DNA of 64,000 nucleotides from Serratia nevei (GCF_024160145.1 NZ_JAMYWQ010000016.1:1-64000), one strand, 5' to 3'. Counted from the stretch's first letter, positions 35,255 through 44,135 are shown. Program-made: numbers and translations. The notes: generated by a model not told the origin, from the letters alone.

Positions 35255-36249
35255 GGCATTGGAGGCTCAAACCGTTCAGAGGGAACTGGGAATTCATATC
35301 CAGGAGTTCTTGTGCCAGACGGTGGAACGTTGAAACCAGATGAGCGAAGAATTCCCGAGATAAAGCTATTTGAATTGTGCTCATTTACATTACCAAGAAA
35401 AAGAGTGTAGGGCAATGTTTGCTCATTATAATTTTCGACTCTCTGCATCAGTTCATATATGGCAGAGTCTTCGTTACCCTTGAATTTTTCAGGAATTGCC
35501 AGCACTGATGGGTTGTTGCACCCTAGTGAAACATCCTTATCTCTATTGAAGCCACCAAGCAAATCTCCTCCAAATCCTTGCGTTGGCCCAGCACCTATAG
35601 TTATATACGGATCACCATTAGCCCTAGCCAAAAATTCAGGGCTTTTTTCATAAGCCGCTTTGTTTTTTGGCAAAATTACGATTTTTGAATGGTGATTTCC
35701 AAATGCGACGGGATGATTGCAGTAAACGATATCCAATCCGGTTGGGTCGGTAATTAAAATGGGGTTTCCCATTGAATAGGAGTAGCTATTAATCCCTCCT
35801 TCAAATCCTATAGGATCTTGATTGATATATCCGCCAAGCTGTGAATCGTAGTACCTGTGCCGGTTGTAGTGCAGCCCCGTATCCCCATCCTCATGCTGCC
35901 CCGGCAACCGGATCGGCTGATACAGCTTCTTGGGGTTGTGCTCCTGCTGCACATTTCCCCAGGCGTCCAGCGCTGCCGCCCATTCAACCTCGCCTTCCTG
36001 GCTGATGAGCGCCTGGGGCGTGCCCAGGTGGTCGCAGAGATAGTGCCGCACCTCGATCTCTTTGGCCAGGCGCGCCTGGTTCTCCGCCCGGTCCTGCTGC
36101 AGGAGCGCGAACTGCTTGGCTATCAACTCGCGCATATCCTGCGTCATATAACGCTCGGCATTGCCCATGATCTGCTTTTGCGTGGCAGCCAGGTCGCGCA
36201 GCATGGGCTCCAGCTTGTCGCGCACCATGGGATGCAGGTTGTGCCCCAT
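35251..36249 (-). CDS. Displaced Rhs C-terminal tip with toxin domain, copy 1
   Basis: This 332-residue fragment has residues 1-165 from the Rhs core (HYLCDHLGTPQALIS, GQHEDGDTGLHYNRHRYYD, INQDPIGFEGG, ending ITDPTGL), followed by a toxin domain of about 160 residues. That domain opens DIVYCNHPVAFGNHHSKIVI and contains TIGAGP, LAIP and HNSNSFISGILRSSGF. There is no PAAR domain or full Rhs shell, so it is an orphan tip. It may be silent or may recombine onto the full Rhs gene upstream. Core similarity extends a few codons beyond the ATG to about 36290. Confidence 0.75.
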   Translation of the reverse strand: MGHNLHPMVRDKLEPMLRDLAATQKQIMGNAERYMTQDMRELIAKQFALLQQDRAENQARLAKEIEVRHYLCDHLGTPQALISQEGEVEWAAALDAWGNVQQEHNPKKLYQPIRLPGQHEDGDTGLHYNRHRYYDSQLGGYINQDPIGFEGGINSYSYSMGNPILITDPTGLDIVYCNHPVAFGNHHSKIVILPKNKAAYEKSPEFLARANGDPYITIGAGPTQGFGGDLLGGFNRDKDVSLGCNNPSVLAIPEKFKGNEDSAIYELMQRVENYNEQTLPYTLFLGNVNEHNSNSFISGILRSSGFNVPPSGTRTPGYEFPVPSERFEPPMP

Positions 36250-36336
36250 GATTTCTTCGTTCAGCAGGGGAGCGGGCTTTTCAGCCTCACTTGTAGACTA
36301 TATGGTTCAGCTTGCTCCAATTTTTTGAGAGTAGCC

Positions 36337-36612
36337 CTATATACAATCTTTAAAAATAGAGCATGCACTCATGAAATACGCCCCCATAAAAATCACAGGG
36401 CAAACGACAATAAAAATCAATGCATCACTAATTCTTTTAAAGAAAATAAAACAACAAACGCAAAACCAAAAAATTGAGAATGCTATATTAATAACTTCCA
36501 AGTTTCTTGCCAAAAAAACAGAATTCCCATGATATGCAAAATAATATGAGAGCAGAAAAAAAATCCACAGGGACGCGCCGTATAATAAAATTGATAAAAA
36601 ATTCTTCTTCAT
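36337..36612 (-). CDS. Small membrane protein of the immunity unit
   Basis: This 91-residue protein has three hydrophobic segments (FLSILLYGASLWIFFLLSYYF; INIAFSIFWFCVCCFIFF; ALIFIVVCPVIFMGAYFM). The start at 36612 is supported by GGAG about eight bases upstream. It follows the immunity gene at 36671 by 58 bases. It could be a second, membrane-embedded immunity factor. I do not recognise the family. Confidence 0.6.
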   Translation of the reverse strand: MKKNFLSILLYGASLWIFFLLSYYFAYHGNSVFLARNLEVINIAFSIFWFCVCCFIFFKRISDALIFIVVCPVIFMGAYFMSACSIFKDCI

Positions 36613-36670
36613 ACAGCCATCTCCACACATCCAATTGAAGTGTCTCAACTCTTAATTTTCATTGGACTAT

Positions 36671-37033
36671 TTAGAATGCATCAATTTCTCGGCGAAAATA
36701 TATATCAAGCAATTTATCCGAGCTATCGAACCCCCAGCTGACCGACGCTGTTTCAGTAAAAATAAAGAATGCTCGCTCCCATAAAATCGCATCAATGGAT
36801 GATACTCCTATCTTCCCACCATTTCGGCTATCGTAATAACCAAAATTCGTATGAAGCGTGCATTTAATTTCGCGTGTGCTGCAAAACTTTAAAACATCAT
36901 CCCTTGAAGTCCCAATCGGGGTTAATCTAACAATATCACTCTTGTTAGAAAATTGATTTTTAGAACCAAAACCAAAGTAAAATATGAGTGCAACGAAAGA
37001 AAATATAATCAATAAGAAGATGTATTTTTTCAT
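36671..37033 (-). CDS. Predicted immunity protein, copy 2a
   Basis: This 120-residue protein has an N-terminal membrane anchor or uncleaved signal (YIFLLIIFSFVALIFYFGF) and an outward-facing domain with TPIGTSRDDVLKFCS and WGFDSSDKLLDIYFRREIDAF. The ATG overlaps the stop of the duplicated toxin tail. It is a diverged duplicate of the gene at 37441 (mostly identical in the last 40 residues) and a distant paralog of that at 34865. The start is placed at MKKY, not four codons earlier, because the earlier ATG lies in the toxin frame. Confidence 0.72.
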   Translation of the reverse strand: MKKYIFLLIIFSFVALIFYFGFGSKNQFSNKSDIVRLTPIGTSRDDVLKFCSTREIKCTLHTNFGYYDSRNGGKIGVSSIDAILWERAFFIFTETASVSWGFDSSDKLLDIYFRREIDAF

Positions 37034-37105
37034 TTCCCAAACCATCCTGCTGGCAGCGGATTATTATAGCCTGGAGCAGTTTCACCAGTCCCCCCCGGAG
37101 CAGCC

Positions 37106-37382
37106 CTATATGCAATCTTTAAAAATAGAGCATGCACTCATGAAATACACCCCCATAAAAACCACAGGACAAACGACAATAAAAATCAATGCATCACTAA
37201 CTCTTTTAAAGAAAATAAAATAACAAACACAAAACAAAAAAAATTGAGAACGCTATATTAATAGCTTCCAAGTTTCTTGCCAAAAACACAGAGCCCCCAT
37301 GATATGCAAAATAATATGAGAGCAAAAAACAAATCCACAGCGACGCGCCGTATAATAAAATTGATAAAAAATTCTTCTTCAT
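37106..37382 (-). pseudogene. Frameshifted copy of the small membrane protein
   Basis: This is identical in layout to 36337-36612, but a homopolymer run (eight T on the minus strand instead of six, with one G less) shifts the frame after FSIF. Translation then stops at 37206 as FVLCLLFYFL. The rest of the reading (ALIFIVVCPV...) continues in another frame up to a TAG at 37106. Confidence 0.8.
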
Positions 37383-37440
37383 ACAGCCATCTCCACATAT
37401 CCAATTGAAGTGTCTCAACTCTTAATTGGCATTGGATTAT

Positions 37441-37803
37441 TTAGAATGCATCAATTTCTCGGCGAAAATATATATCAAGCAATTTATCCGAGCTATCAAA
37501 CCCCCATCTAACCGTAGCAGTTTCAGTGAAAATAAAGAGTTTTCGCTCCCATAAAACTGCATTAATAGACGCAACCCCTATTGACGCCCCATTTCGGCCA
37601 TCATAATAGCCATGATTCGCATAAAACTTGCATTCAATTTCGTGTGCGCTGCAAAACTTTAAAACATCATCCCTCGAAGCTCCAATCGGGGTTAATCTAA
37701 CAATGTCATCCCTGTTAGAAAATTGATTTTTAGAACCCAATTTAAAGTAAAGCATGGGTGCGGCGAAAAAAATTACAATCAATAAAAAGATATATTTTTT
37801 CAT
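37441..37803 (-). CDS. Predicted immunity protein, copy 2b
   Basis: This 120-residue protein has an N-terminal hydrophobic anchor (YIFLLIVIFFAAPMLYF) and the domain TPIGASRDDVLKFCS ... VRWGFDSSDKLLDIYFRREIDAF. Its ATG overlaps the stop of the Rhs-tip toxin reading (AAATGA), so it is the cognate immunity gene of that toxin. The duplicate at 36671 differs mainly in the middle (about residues 50-85), which may be the toxin-contact region. Confidence 0.75.
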   Translation of the reverse strand: MKKYIFLLIVIFFAAPMLYFKLGSKNQFSNRDDIVRLTPIGASRDDVLKFCSAHEIECKFYANHGYYDGRNGASIGVASINAVLWERKLFIFTETATVRWGFDSSDKLLDIYFRREIDAF

Positions 37804-38930
37804 TTTCCAAACCATCCTGCTGGCAGCGGATTATTATAGCCTGGAGTGGTTGCACCAGTCTCCCCCGGAGCAGGCATGTTAAACCCTGCTGCCTGGCCAA
37901 GTCCAGAGATAAAACTGTTTGAGTTAAATCCACAAAATCCTCCGCAGCCTCCCACCGGAATCAAGGTATAGAATGCTTTATTTTCATTATATTTTTCAGA
38001 CAACCTAAACAACTCAGCTATGGCTTCATCCTCATTCTTGTAAGCACAAGGTATCGCAAGTTTTTTGGAGTTTTCGTTCGGCTCGGATACATCCTTTGAT
38101 CTATTATCCCCGTATTCCAGCATAGCCCAGGAATTAGGACCGGCCCCTATAGTTGCATACCTTTGACCGAGAGAATTCACATTGAAAAATCTTAGGTCAT
38201 TGGCATAAGCAGCTTGATTGATTGGTGTTATTATCAATTTCGAATGATATGCACCGAGTGCGACTTCATGATTTGCATATACGATATCCAACCCGAGCGG
38301 ATCCTTCGATTGCAAGGGCTTGCTTGTGTAGCTGCTCATATTTGCCCCGCCAAGAAGACCAATAGGGTCCTGATTGACGTAGTTGCCCAGCTTCGCGTCA
38401 TAGTAGCGATACCGGTTGTAATACAGCCCGGTATCTCCATCCTCATGCTGCCCCGGCAATCGGATCGGCTGATGCAGCTTCTTGGGGTTGTGCTCCTGCT
38501 ACACATTCCCCCAGGCGTCCAGCGCTGCGGCCCACTCGATCTCGCCTTCCTGGCTGATGAGCGCCTGGGGCGTGCCCAGGTGGTCGCAAAGATAGTGCCG
38601 CACCTCGATCTCTTTGGCCAGGCGCGCCTGGTTCTCCGCCCGGTCTTGCCGCAAGAGCGCGAACTGGCTGGCGATCAACTCGCGCATATCCTGCGTCATA
38701 TAACGCTCGGCATTGCCCATGATCTGCTTTTGCGTGGCTGCCAGGTCGCGCAGCATGGGCTCCAGCTTGTCGCGAACCATGGGATGCAGGTTGTGCCCCA
38801 TGATTTCCTCCACCAGCGTCGGGGCGGCTTTCTCGGGGGCGGCGGGCCGCCTGAGCTGCAGCAGCGGCGTGAAGCTGCCGGGCTCGTAGACGATGTGGAG
38901 AGTTCGGGCTGCGGGTTGCTCTTTCTTTAA
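37800..38930 (-). pseudogene. Displaced Rhs tip with toxin domain, copy 2, split by an amber codon
   Basis: Reading on the minus strand from about 38930 gives Rhs core (YEPGSFTPLLQLRRPA, then MGHNLHPMVRDKLEP at 38798, ...LDAWGNV). A TAG at 38499-38501 replaces the CAG of NVQQEHNPKK, after which core and toxin continue in the same frame to 37800 (open frame from 38459). The toxin domain opens DIVYANHEVALGAYHSKLII and has TIGAGPN, KLAIP and FNSNSFISGLGQAAGF, homologous to the copy at 35251. The downstream part could still be translated from an internal start. Confidence 0.8.
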
Positions 38931-39055
38931 TATCCGCTAACAGCCGTTAATACGTCGTTGCTTTGCCTTGTCGTACTACCTGCGGCTTCGAGCCTCGTCT
39001 CAACCGCCAATCTTTGATTTACTGGGTTGTATTAGCGCCTCTAAGGGTAAAGCAG

Positions 39056-39370
39056 TCACTTCCCATGCAACATGAATAAAACTTCACCACTTTTCTTGGA
39101 GATGTGCATTTCTAGCAGGCCACCCTTACCATAGGTTGATTTTCCTCGACTGCCTCTAATAATCCACTTATCTCCATCAAGCTCAACCAAAAGAGGAATT
39201 TGTTCTTCTATTCGTTTGCGACCATATACCTCTGAAGCAATGATGAGTCCTATTTCTCTCGCAATCTCCTCGGTTGGAACAAAACCATCTTTAGGAACAT
39301 ACCCTTTTGAAAATGCTGAGCCGCTTAATGTCATGATTACCACCATAAGAAAATATAGTATCTTCTTCAT
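39056..39370 (-). CDS. NTF2-fold immunity protein of the full-length Rhs
   Basis: This 104-residue protein has a signal peptide (YFLMVVIMTLSGSAFS) and a domain PKDGFVPTEEIAREIGLIIASEVYG...WIIRGS...GGLLEMHISKKSGEVLFMLHGK, which fits the NTF2-fold immunity family (YbbC/YhhH type) known beside Rhs proteins. It overlaps the end of the full-length rhs gene by 4 bp. The signal peptide puts it in the periplasm, so it should neutralise the DUF4329-like tip there. Confidence 0.8.
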   Translation of the reverse strand: MKKILYFLMVVIMTLSGSAFSKGYVPKDGFVPTEEIAREIGLIIASEVYGRKRIEEQIPLLVELDGDKWIIRGSRGKSTYGKGGLLEMHISKKSGEVLFMLHGK

Positions 39371-42300
39371 TTCAATGTATCTCCAATGGTTCTGACCTTT
39401 CCGGTGGCCGGGTCATAAACCTTAATCTTTCCTCCAGGCGTACCTAGGTACCCCGGAACGTTTTCGGCATCGTTGCCCCGAGTATCAACGGATGAGAAAT
39501 TCTCATTATCATAACCGGGATCATTTGCACCATGGGTATGGTAGTCACCAGCATTTTTCTTTCCAGCTGGACAGCTTCCCACAAACGTCTGATCCAAAGT
39601 TCCTGGTATCGGAGCAGTATAAGTATATGTTCCATCTTTATTTTTGCATATTCTACCGCCGTATTCTCTACCCTCAGAAATAGAGGTTTTATTAATGTCT
39701 TTGATGGCGCGCCTTCCGGCATCATCCCTGTTTTTAAAGGTATCTCCAGGCTTCAGGCCTTCAGGGTCAACATAGCTTAATGGATTATTGTCGACGTAAA
39801 AATTTTTATTTACCCCTCCAAGAAGACCAATAGGATCTTGGTTGATATACCCCCCCAGCCTAGCGTCATAGTACCGATACCGGTTGTAATACAGCCCCGT
39901 CCCTTCATCCTCATGCTGCCCCGGCAGCCGGATCGGCTGATGCAGCTGCTTGGGGTTGTACTCCTGCTGCACATTGCCCCAGGCGTCCAGGCTCGCCGCC
40001 CACTCGATCTCGCCCACCAGGCTGAGGAGCGCCTGGGGCGTGCCCAGATGGTCGCACAGGTAGTGCCGCACCTCGATGCGTTGGCTGCGGTAGGCCTGGT
40101 AGGCCTCGGTCTGCGCTTGCAGGCCCTTGAGCTGCTCCAGCATGAGGGCCTGCGCGTCGGCGGGCATGCCGATCTGCCGCACCTTCTCTTGCAGCTGGGC
40201 GCTGGTGGCCGCCAGATCGGCGAGCATGGGGCGCAGGGCATCCTGCACGATGCCTGCGGGCACGCTGTCCAGCAGGGCCTGTATGGGGGCGGGCTCGGGC
40301 TTCTCGATAGCCCGCAGTTGCAGCAGCGGCGTGAAGCTGCCGGGCTCGTAGACGGTGTGCAGGAGTTCGCGCTGCTCGCTGCCGGAGCGGTAGCGCTCGG
40401 TGTGCACCAGCCGGTCGCCGTCCCAGCCGTAGTAGTCCGCCTGTCCGGCGCTACCGCTGCCGCTGCTGTATTTGACCAGCCTGCGGCCAAAGGCATCGTA
40501 GCGGTAGCGCTGGTGGCGCAGACTCTCACCCTCCTCAATGTGAATCTCGGTCAGCTGGTTGGCACTGTCATACGCCAGCACCATGCGCCGGCCGCTGGCG
40601 CCGTCGCGGCCTGTGTCCCAGCATTCCGTGCGGTTGCCCCGGCTGTCGTAGCGGTAGTGCAGCCGTGCGCCTTGGCTGCCCGGGTCTTCGCTGTTGCTGT
40701 AGTTGCCTATACGATTACCGGCCCAGTACAGCGCGGCGCTGCCGGGCTGTCCATCTGGAGCAGCCGCGCCGTGCAGCACGTTGTAGTGCGGCTCCATCCA
40801 ATGTGGTTGGGCCTGGTGAGGTTCGCCTGGCGTGGTGAAGCGGGCCTGATCGTGGGCGCGCTGCTGCGCCCGCTGGCGGTCGATGGTGGTGAGCTGGCCG
40901 GTGGGCTCGGTGGTTGACGCGGGAGCCTGCGGGATGCCTCCGGGCAGGCGGTTGCCCGCCGCATCGAAGCGCCATTGCTGCTGCGTGCCCTGCGGGCCCT
41001 GGGCACCGATGAGGCGGCCGGCCATGTCGTAGGCAAAGCGGCTGGTGCCCGCAGGCGTCTCGATGCCGACCATCTGCCCCAGGCTGTCGTAGTGGTAATG
41101 GCGCGAGGTGAGCGCGCCGACCAGGGCTTGCGGCGGGCGCACCTGGCGGGCAGCGTAGGCAGACTGGGCGGGCGCGTCCAGCATGTCGGCAGGCATGGCC
41201 GCGGGCAGGCCCGCCAGCCGCATGGCCCGCAGCCGCCCCACTTCGTCCCATTCGAGCTGGCGGGTGAGCTGCTGCGCCGGGGGCTGCATGTCGGCAGTAC
41301 CGATATCCTGGCTCCACAGGCGCTTCGTTTCGCGGTGCAGCGCATCGCGCTCGATGTTCACCAGAATGTGCTCCTCCCAGGTGAGGCCGTGCAGGTGGCC
41401 CGCACCATAGAGCAGGTAGCCGACTTCGCCCAGGTCTTGCAGCTGGCTGGCCAGTCGGTTGCCCAGGGCGTCAAGCCGGTGGCTGATGCGGTGCTCGAAT
41501 TCGATCTCGGGCTCGCCACCAGCGGCCGTGGCGCTGTACAGGCGCTGCACTTCACCAATCACCCGGCCCGCGCTGTCGCGCTCGACGATGGCCTGGCTTT
41601 GGAGCCGCGCGTGTGCTTCGCCCTGGCCCTCGGCGGCGGTGTCTAGCGCCCATACGCTGGCTTGCTCCAGTTCGCCCACCCGGCTCCATTGGTAGCGGTG
41701 GAGGGTGGCGGGGGCTTCGCCCGCAGCCGGCAGGTGCCTCGCGGTCAGCCGCCCGGCAGCGCTCCACTCGTAGCGGGTGGTGTGTCCGGGCTGGCCTTGG
41801 TCGTTGGCCCAGCCGTCGCTCGATTGGCTCAGTTGCCCGGCCGCGTCGTACTGGTAGCTTTGCACCCGGGCGTCGAAGCCGGTTTCCTGGGTGAGCCGGT
41901 CCATGGCGTCCCAGGCGAAGTGGGTGTGTTCGCCGTTCTCGTTGGTGAGCTGGGTGAGTCGCCCGGCGCTGTCGTAGGCGAATGCCAGGCTGTTGCCAGC
42001 GTGGCTGCGGCGTACCAGGCGGCCCCAGAGGTCGTACTCCATGCTGACCGATGCCGCGGTGGTGCTGGGGGATGCGCTGTTGTGGCGGCCTGCCTGTACC
42101 TGGCTGACCCGGCCCTGGTCGTCGTACTGGTAGCGCTCGATGCTCTCGTCGGGATGGTGCACGGCCAGCAACTGGCCCCGGTCGTTGTACTGCCAGCTGG
42201 TGCGCTCGCCCTGCGCGTTGGTGGTGGCTGTGCTCTGGCCCCAGCGGTTGTATTCGTAGAGGGTGGTGTAGTCGGAGCAGTCGGTGTAGCTGGCGAGCTG

Positions 42301-44076
42301 CCCGGTAGGGGTGTAGGCCAGCCGCTTGCTGCCGCCGCTGGCGTCGGTGATGTGGATGGGTTTGTCGGCGTTGAGCCGGTCCAGCGCCAGCTCGGGATAC
42401 TTGAGGGTTTCCTCGCTGCCGTCACCTCCGGTGAGGCGGGTGAGCCGGTGGTGGTGGTCGTAGTGGTAGCGGGTGGTGCGGCCGGCGGCGTCGGTGGCGC
42501 TTTGCAGCAGGCCGGTGGTGTCGTCATAGCGGTATTGGCTGGTGCTGCCGTCCGGGCCCTGGGTGCCCAGCAGCTGGCCTGCCGGGCTGACCTGCAGGTA
42601 CGTTTTGTAGCCCAGTGGGTCAACCATGCCGCTCAGGTGCCCGTAGGGGGTATAGGCGTAGCGCAGCATGCTGCCATCGGCCCGCGTGTGCTCAACCAGG
42701 CGCGCGAGGCCCGCCTCCCCCTGGAAGAGGTAGGCCTGCACGCGGCCGAGGCTGTCGGTGACCTGGCAGCTGTAGCGCGGCTGGCCATCCAGCTCGGGCA
42801 GGGTCCGGTAGTCGAACCGGTAGTCCAGGCCCTGCTGGTTGCGCTGCTCGATCACTTTGCCTCCAGGCTCGTCGCGGTCGTAGGCGTAGTGGTGTTCGGG
42901 ACCATCGCGTTCCTGGTGGAACGCCATGAGGTGGTTGCGCCAGCCAAAGCGGCGCACCTGTTCGCCATGGCGGTCGTGCACGCTGATGAGGTCGCCTTCG
43001 GCGTCGTAGCCGTAGCGCACGAGCGGCATCGGCTTGGCGGCCTTCGTGCCCTGGTTGAGCAGCGGGTGAACGGGGTCGCTCACGAGATCAATGCCGCTCA
43101 GGCGCAGGCCGCTGTCGGCCTGCCAGAAGTGGCCCGAGGCGTAGTGCCGGGCTTCTCGCGCGGCATGGTTTTGCACGTAGCGCAATTGGTATTGGCGGCC
43201 CACGCCGTCTTCGATGGTGGTGATGCGCGGCGGGCCGTCGCTGTTGGTCCAGCGGTAGCGCTGCGAGCGGCCCAGGCGGTCGAGGACGCCGAGCAATACC
43301 CATTGTTCGCTGGGGGCAGGCAGCGCCTCGGCTGCGGGGGCTGGCTGGGCTTGCAGGGCCTTGCGTGCGGTTTCTATGGCCTGCCAGTTGACGGGCGCGA
43401 AGATCCAGATCTGGCCGCCCTGGCCGCTGGCCGCAAAGATGAGGTGGGCGCTGCAGGCGAGGTCGCGGCGCACCCAGGCAAAGCGGCCGCTCCACCACGC
43501 GGGGGCCTGCTGGGGCGCTGCGGTGTTTGCCGCAGTGGGCTCGTCGGCCGCTTCCGCGCTCGCGCCGGATTCGGCGGCGAACCGTGCCGCGCCGCTTATA
43601 CCGGCCAGCTCCTGCGCCAGCCCGCCCGGCTGCATGCCGGTGCGCAGCAGCCAGATATCTTCGCTGGGGCTGTGGATCGATTCGCCCACCGGCAGGGCGT
43701 CGAAGGTGATGGTGCGGCCCTGGCTGTCGTGCAGCAAGGTGGCGCCGGGCAGCACGGTGAGGCGCAGTTGCAGCGGCGTGCCCCAGCCGTAGCCGAGCAT
43801 GCCGCAGTGGCCGCCTTGTTCAGCATTGACGTAGCTGCTGTACTGGCGCTGCCAGGTCAGCGGCATGGCGCCCGGCAGCGCAAAGTCCAGATCGGCCGCG
43901 CCCGACAGCACCTTGGCGCCGAGCTGGGGATTGACAGGGCTGCCGACCTTGACGCCTCCGGGGCAGACGGAGCAGGCCACGCCGCCCTGGCTGCCGATGA
44001 GGACGGTGCGCGAGCCGGTGATGATTTTGCCGCCTTTGACGCTGTCGCTGATGCGCGCTGCTGGTTTGCCGCTCAT
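39367..44076 (-). CDS. PAAR-Rhs type VI secretion effector with DUF4329-like tip
   Basis: This Rhs protein has 1,569 residues. The N-terminal PAAR-like domain covers residues 1-50 (PAARISDSVKGG, GSRTVLIG). The DUF6531-like start is VGSPVNPQLGAKVL, followed by some twenty YD repeats (DYRFDYRTL, LRYAYTPYGHLSGMVDP, YHYDHHHRLTRLTGGDG) that form the toxin-enclosing shell. The conserved core end (INQDPIGLLGG ... YVDPEGL) lies at about residue 1441, then a 128-residue tip. The tip contains DYHTHGANDPG and FSSVD, a JAB/MPN-like HxH...SxxD arrangement seen in DUF4329 proteins. It would be loaded on the VgrG spike via PAAR and delivered into neighbouring cells. Codon use and core sequence resemble Comamonadaceae/Alcaligenaceae Rhs proteins. 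Confidence 0.88.
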   Translation of the reverse strand: MSGKPAARISDSVKGGKIITGSRTVLIGSQGGVACSVCPGGVKVGSPVNPQLGAKVLSGAADLDFALPGAMPLTWQRQYSSYVNAEQGGHCGMLGYGWGTPLQLRLTVLPGATLLHDSQGRTITFDALPVGESIHSPSEDIWLLRTGMQPGGLAQELAGISGAARFAAESGASAEAADEPTAANTAAPQQAPAWWSGRFAWVRRDLACSAHLIFAASGQGGQIWIFAPVNWQAIETARKALQAQPAPAAEALPAPSEQWVLLGVLDRLGRSQRYRWTNSDGPPRITTIEDGVGRQYQLRYVQNHAAREARHYASGHFWQADSGLRLSGIDLVSDPVHPLLNQGTKAAKPMPLVRYGYDAEGDLISVHDRHGEQVRRFGWRNHLMAFHQERDGPEHHYAYDRDEPGGKVIEQRNQQGLDYRFDYRTLPELDGQPRYSCQVTDSLGRVQAYLFQGEAGLARLVEHTRADGSMLRYAYTPYGHLSGMVDPLGYKTYLQVSPAGQLLGTQGPDGSTSQYRYDDTTGLLQSATDAAGRTTRYHYDHHHRLTRLTGGDGSEETLKYPELALDRLNADKPIHITDASGGSKRLAYTPTGQLASYTDCSDYTTLYEYNRWGQSTATTNAQGERTSWQYNDRGQLLAVHHPDESIERYQYDDQGRVSQVQAGRHNSASPSTTAASVSMEYDLWGRLVRRSHAGNSLAFAYDSAGRLTQLTNENGEHTHFAWDAMDRLTQETGFDARVQSYQYDAAGQLSQSSDGWANDQGQPGHTTRYEWSAAGRLTARHLPAAGEAPATLHRYQWSRVGELEQASVWALDTAAEGQGEAHARLQSQAIVERDSAGRVIGEVQRLYSATAAGGEPEIEFEHRISHRLDALGNRLASQLQDLGEVGYLLYGAGHLHGLTWEEHILVNIERDALHRETKRLWSQDIGTADMQPPAQQLTRQLEWDEVGRLRAMRLAGLPAAMPADMLDAPAQSAYAARQVRPPQALVGALTSRHYHYDSLGQMVGIETPAGTSRFAYDMAGRLIGAQGPQGTQQQWRFDAAGNRLPGGIPQAPASTTEPTGQLTTIDRQRAQQRAHDQARFTTPGEPHQAQPHWMEPHYNVLHGAAAPDGQPGSAALYWAGNRIGNYSNSEDPGSQGARLHYRYDSRGNRTECWDTGRDGASGRRMVLAYDSANQLTEIHIEEGESLRHQRYRYDAFGRRLVKYSSGSGSAGQADYYGWDGDRLVHTERYRSGSEQRELLHTVYEPGSFTPLLQLRAIEKPEPAPIQALLDSVPAGIVQDALRPMLADLAATSAQLQEKVRQIGMPADAQALMLEQLKGLQAQTEAYQAYRSQRIEVRHYLCDHLGTPQALLSLVGEIEWAASLDAWGNVQQEYNPKQLHQPIRLPGQHEDEGTGLYYNRYRYYDARLGGYINQDPIGLLGGVNKNFYVDNNPLSYVDPEGLKPGDTFKNRDDAGRRAIKDINKTSISEGREYGGRICKNKDGTYTYTAPIPGTLDQTFVGSCPAGKKNAGDYHTHGANDPGYDNENFSSVDTRGNDAENVPGYLGTPGGKIKVYDPATGKVRTIGDTLK

Positions 44077-44135
44077 GGTGTTTTCCTCTCTTGGTATTCG
44101 GTGATGCGGTAACTACGGTAGGGCGGGATGCGCCG

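Larger units (their letters stand above)
36333..37101 (-). repeat. Tandem duplication, unit A
   Basis: About 769 bp are repeated directly at 37102-37871. The unit holds the last codons of the toxin domain (PGYNNPLPAGWFGK, 37031-37101), an immunity gene and a small membrane-protein gene. The copies differ by scattered substitutions and small indels, so the duplication is not recent. Confidence 0.85.
37102..37871 (-). repeat. Tandem duplication, unit B
   Basis: This is the second copy of the 36333-37101 unit. It contains the intact toxin end, an immunity gene and a membrane-protein gene broken by a one-base insertion. Confidence 0.85.

Noticed and set aside
41662-44112. An 816-codon open frame on the plus strand opposite the rhs gene
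   Set aside because: It is antisense to the recognisable YD repeats, is A/V/G-rich and has no ribosome binding site. The high GC content keeps it open.
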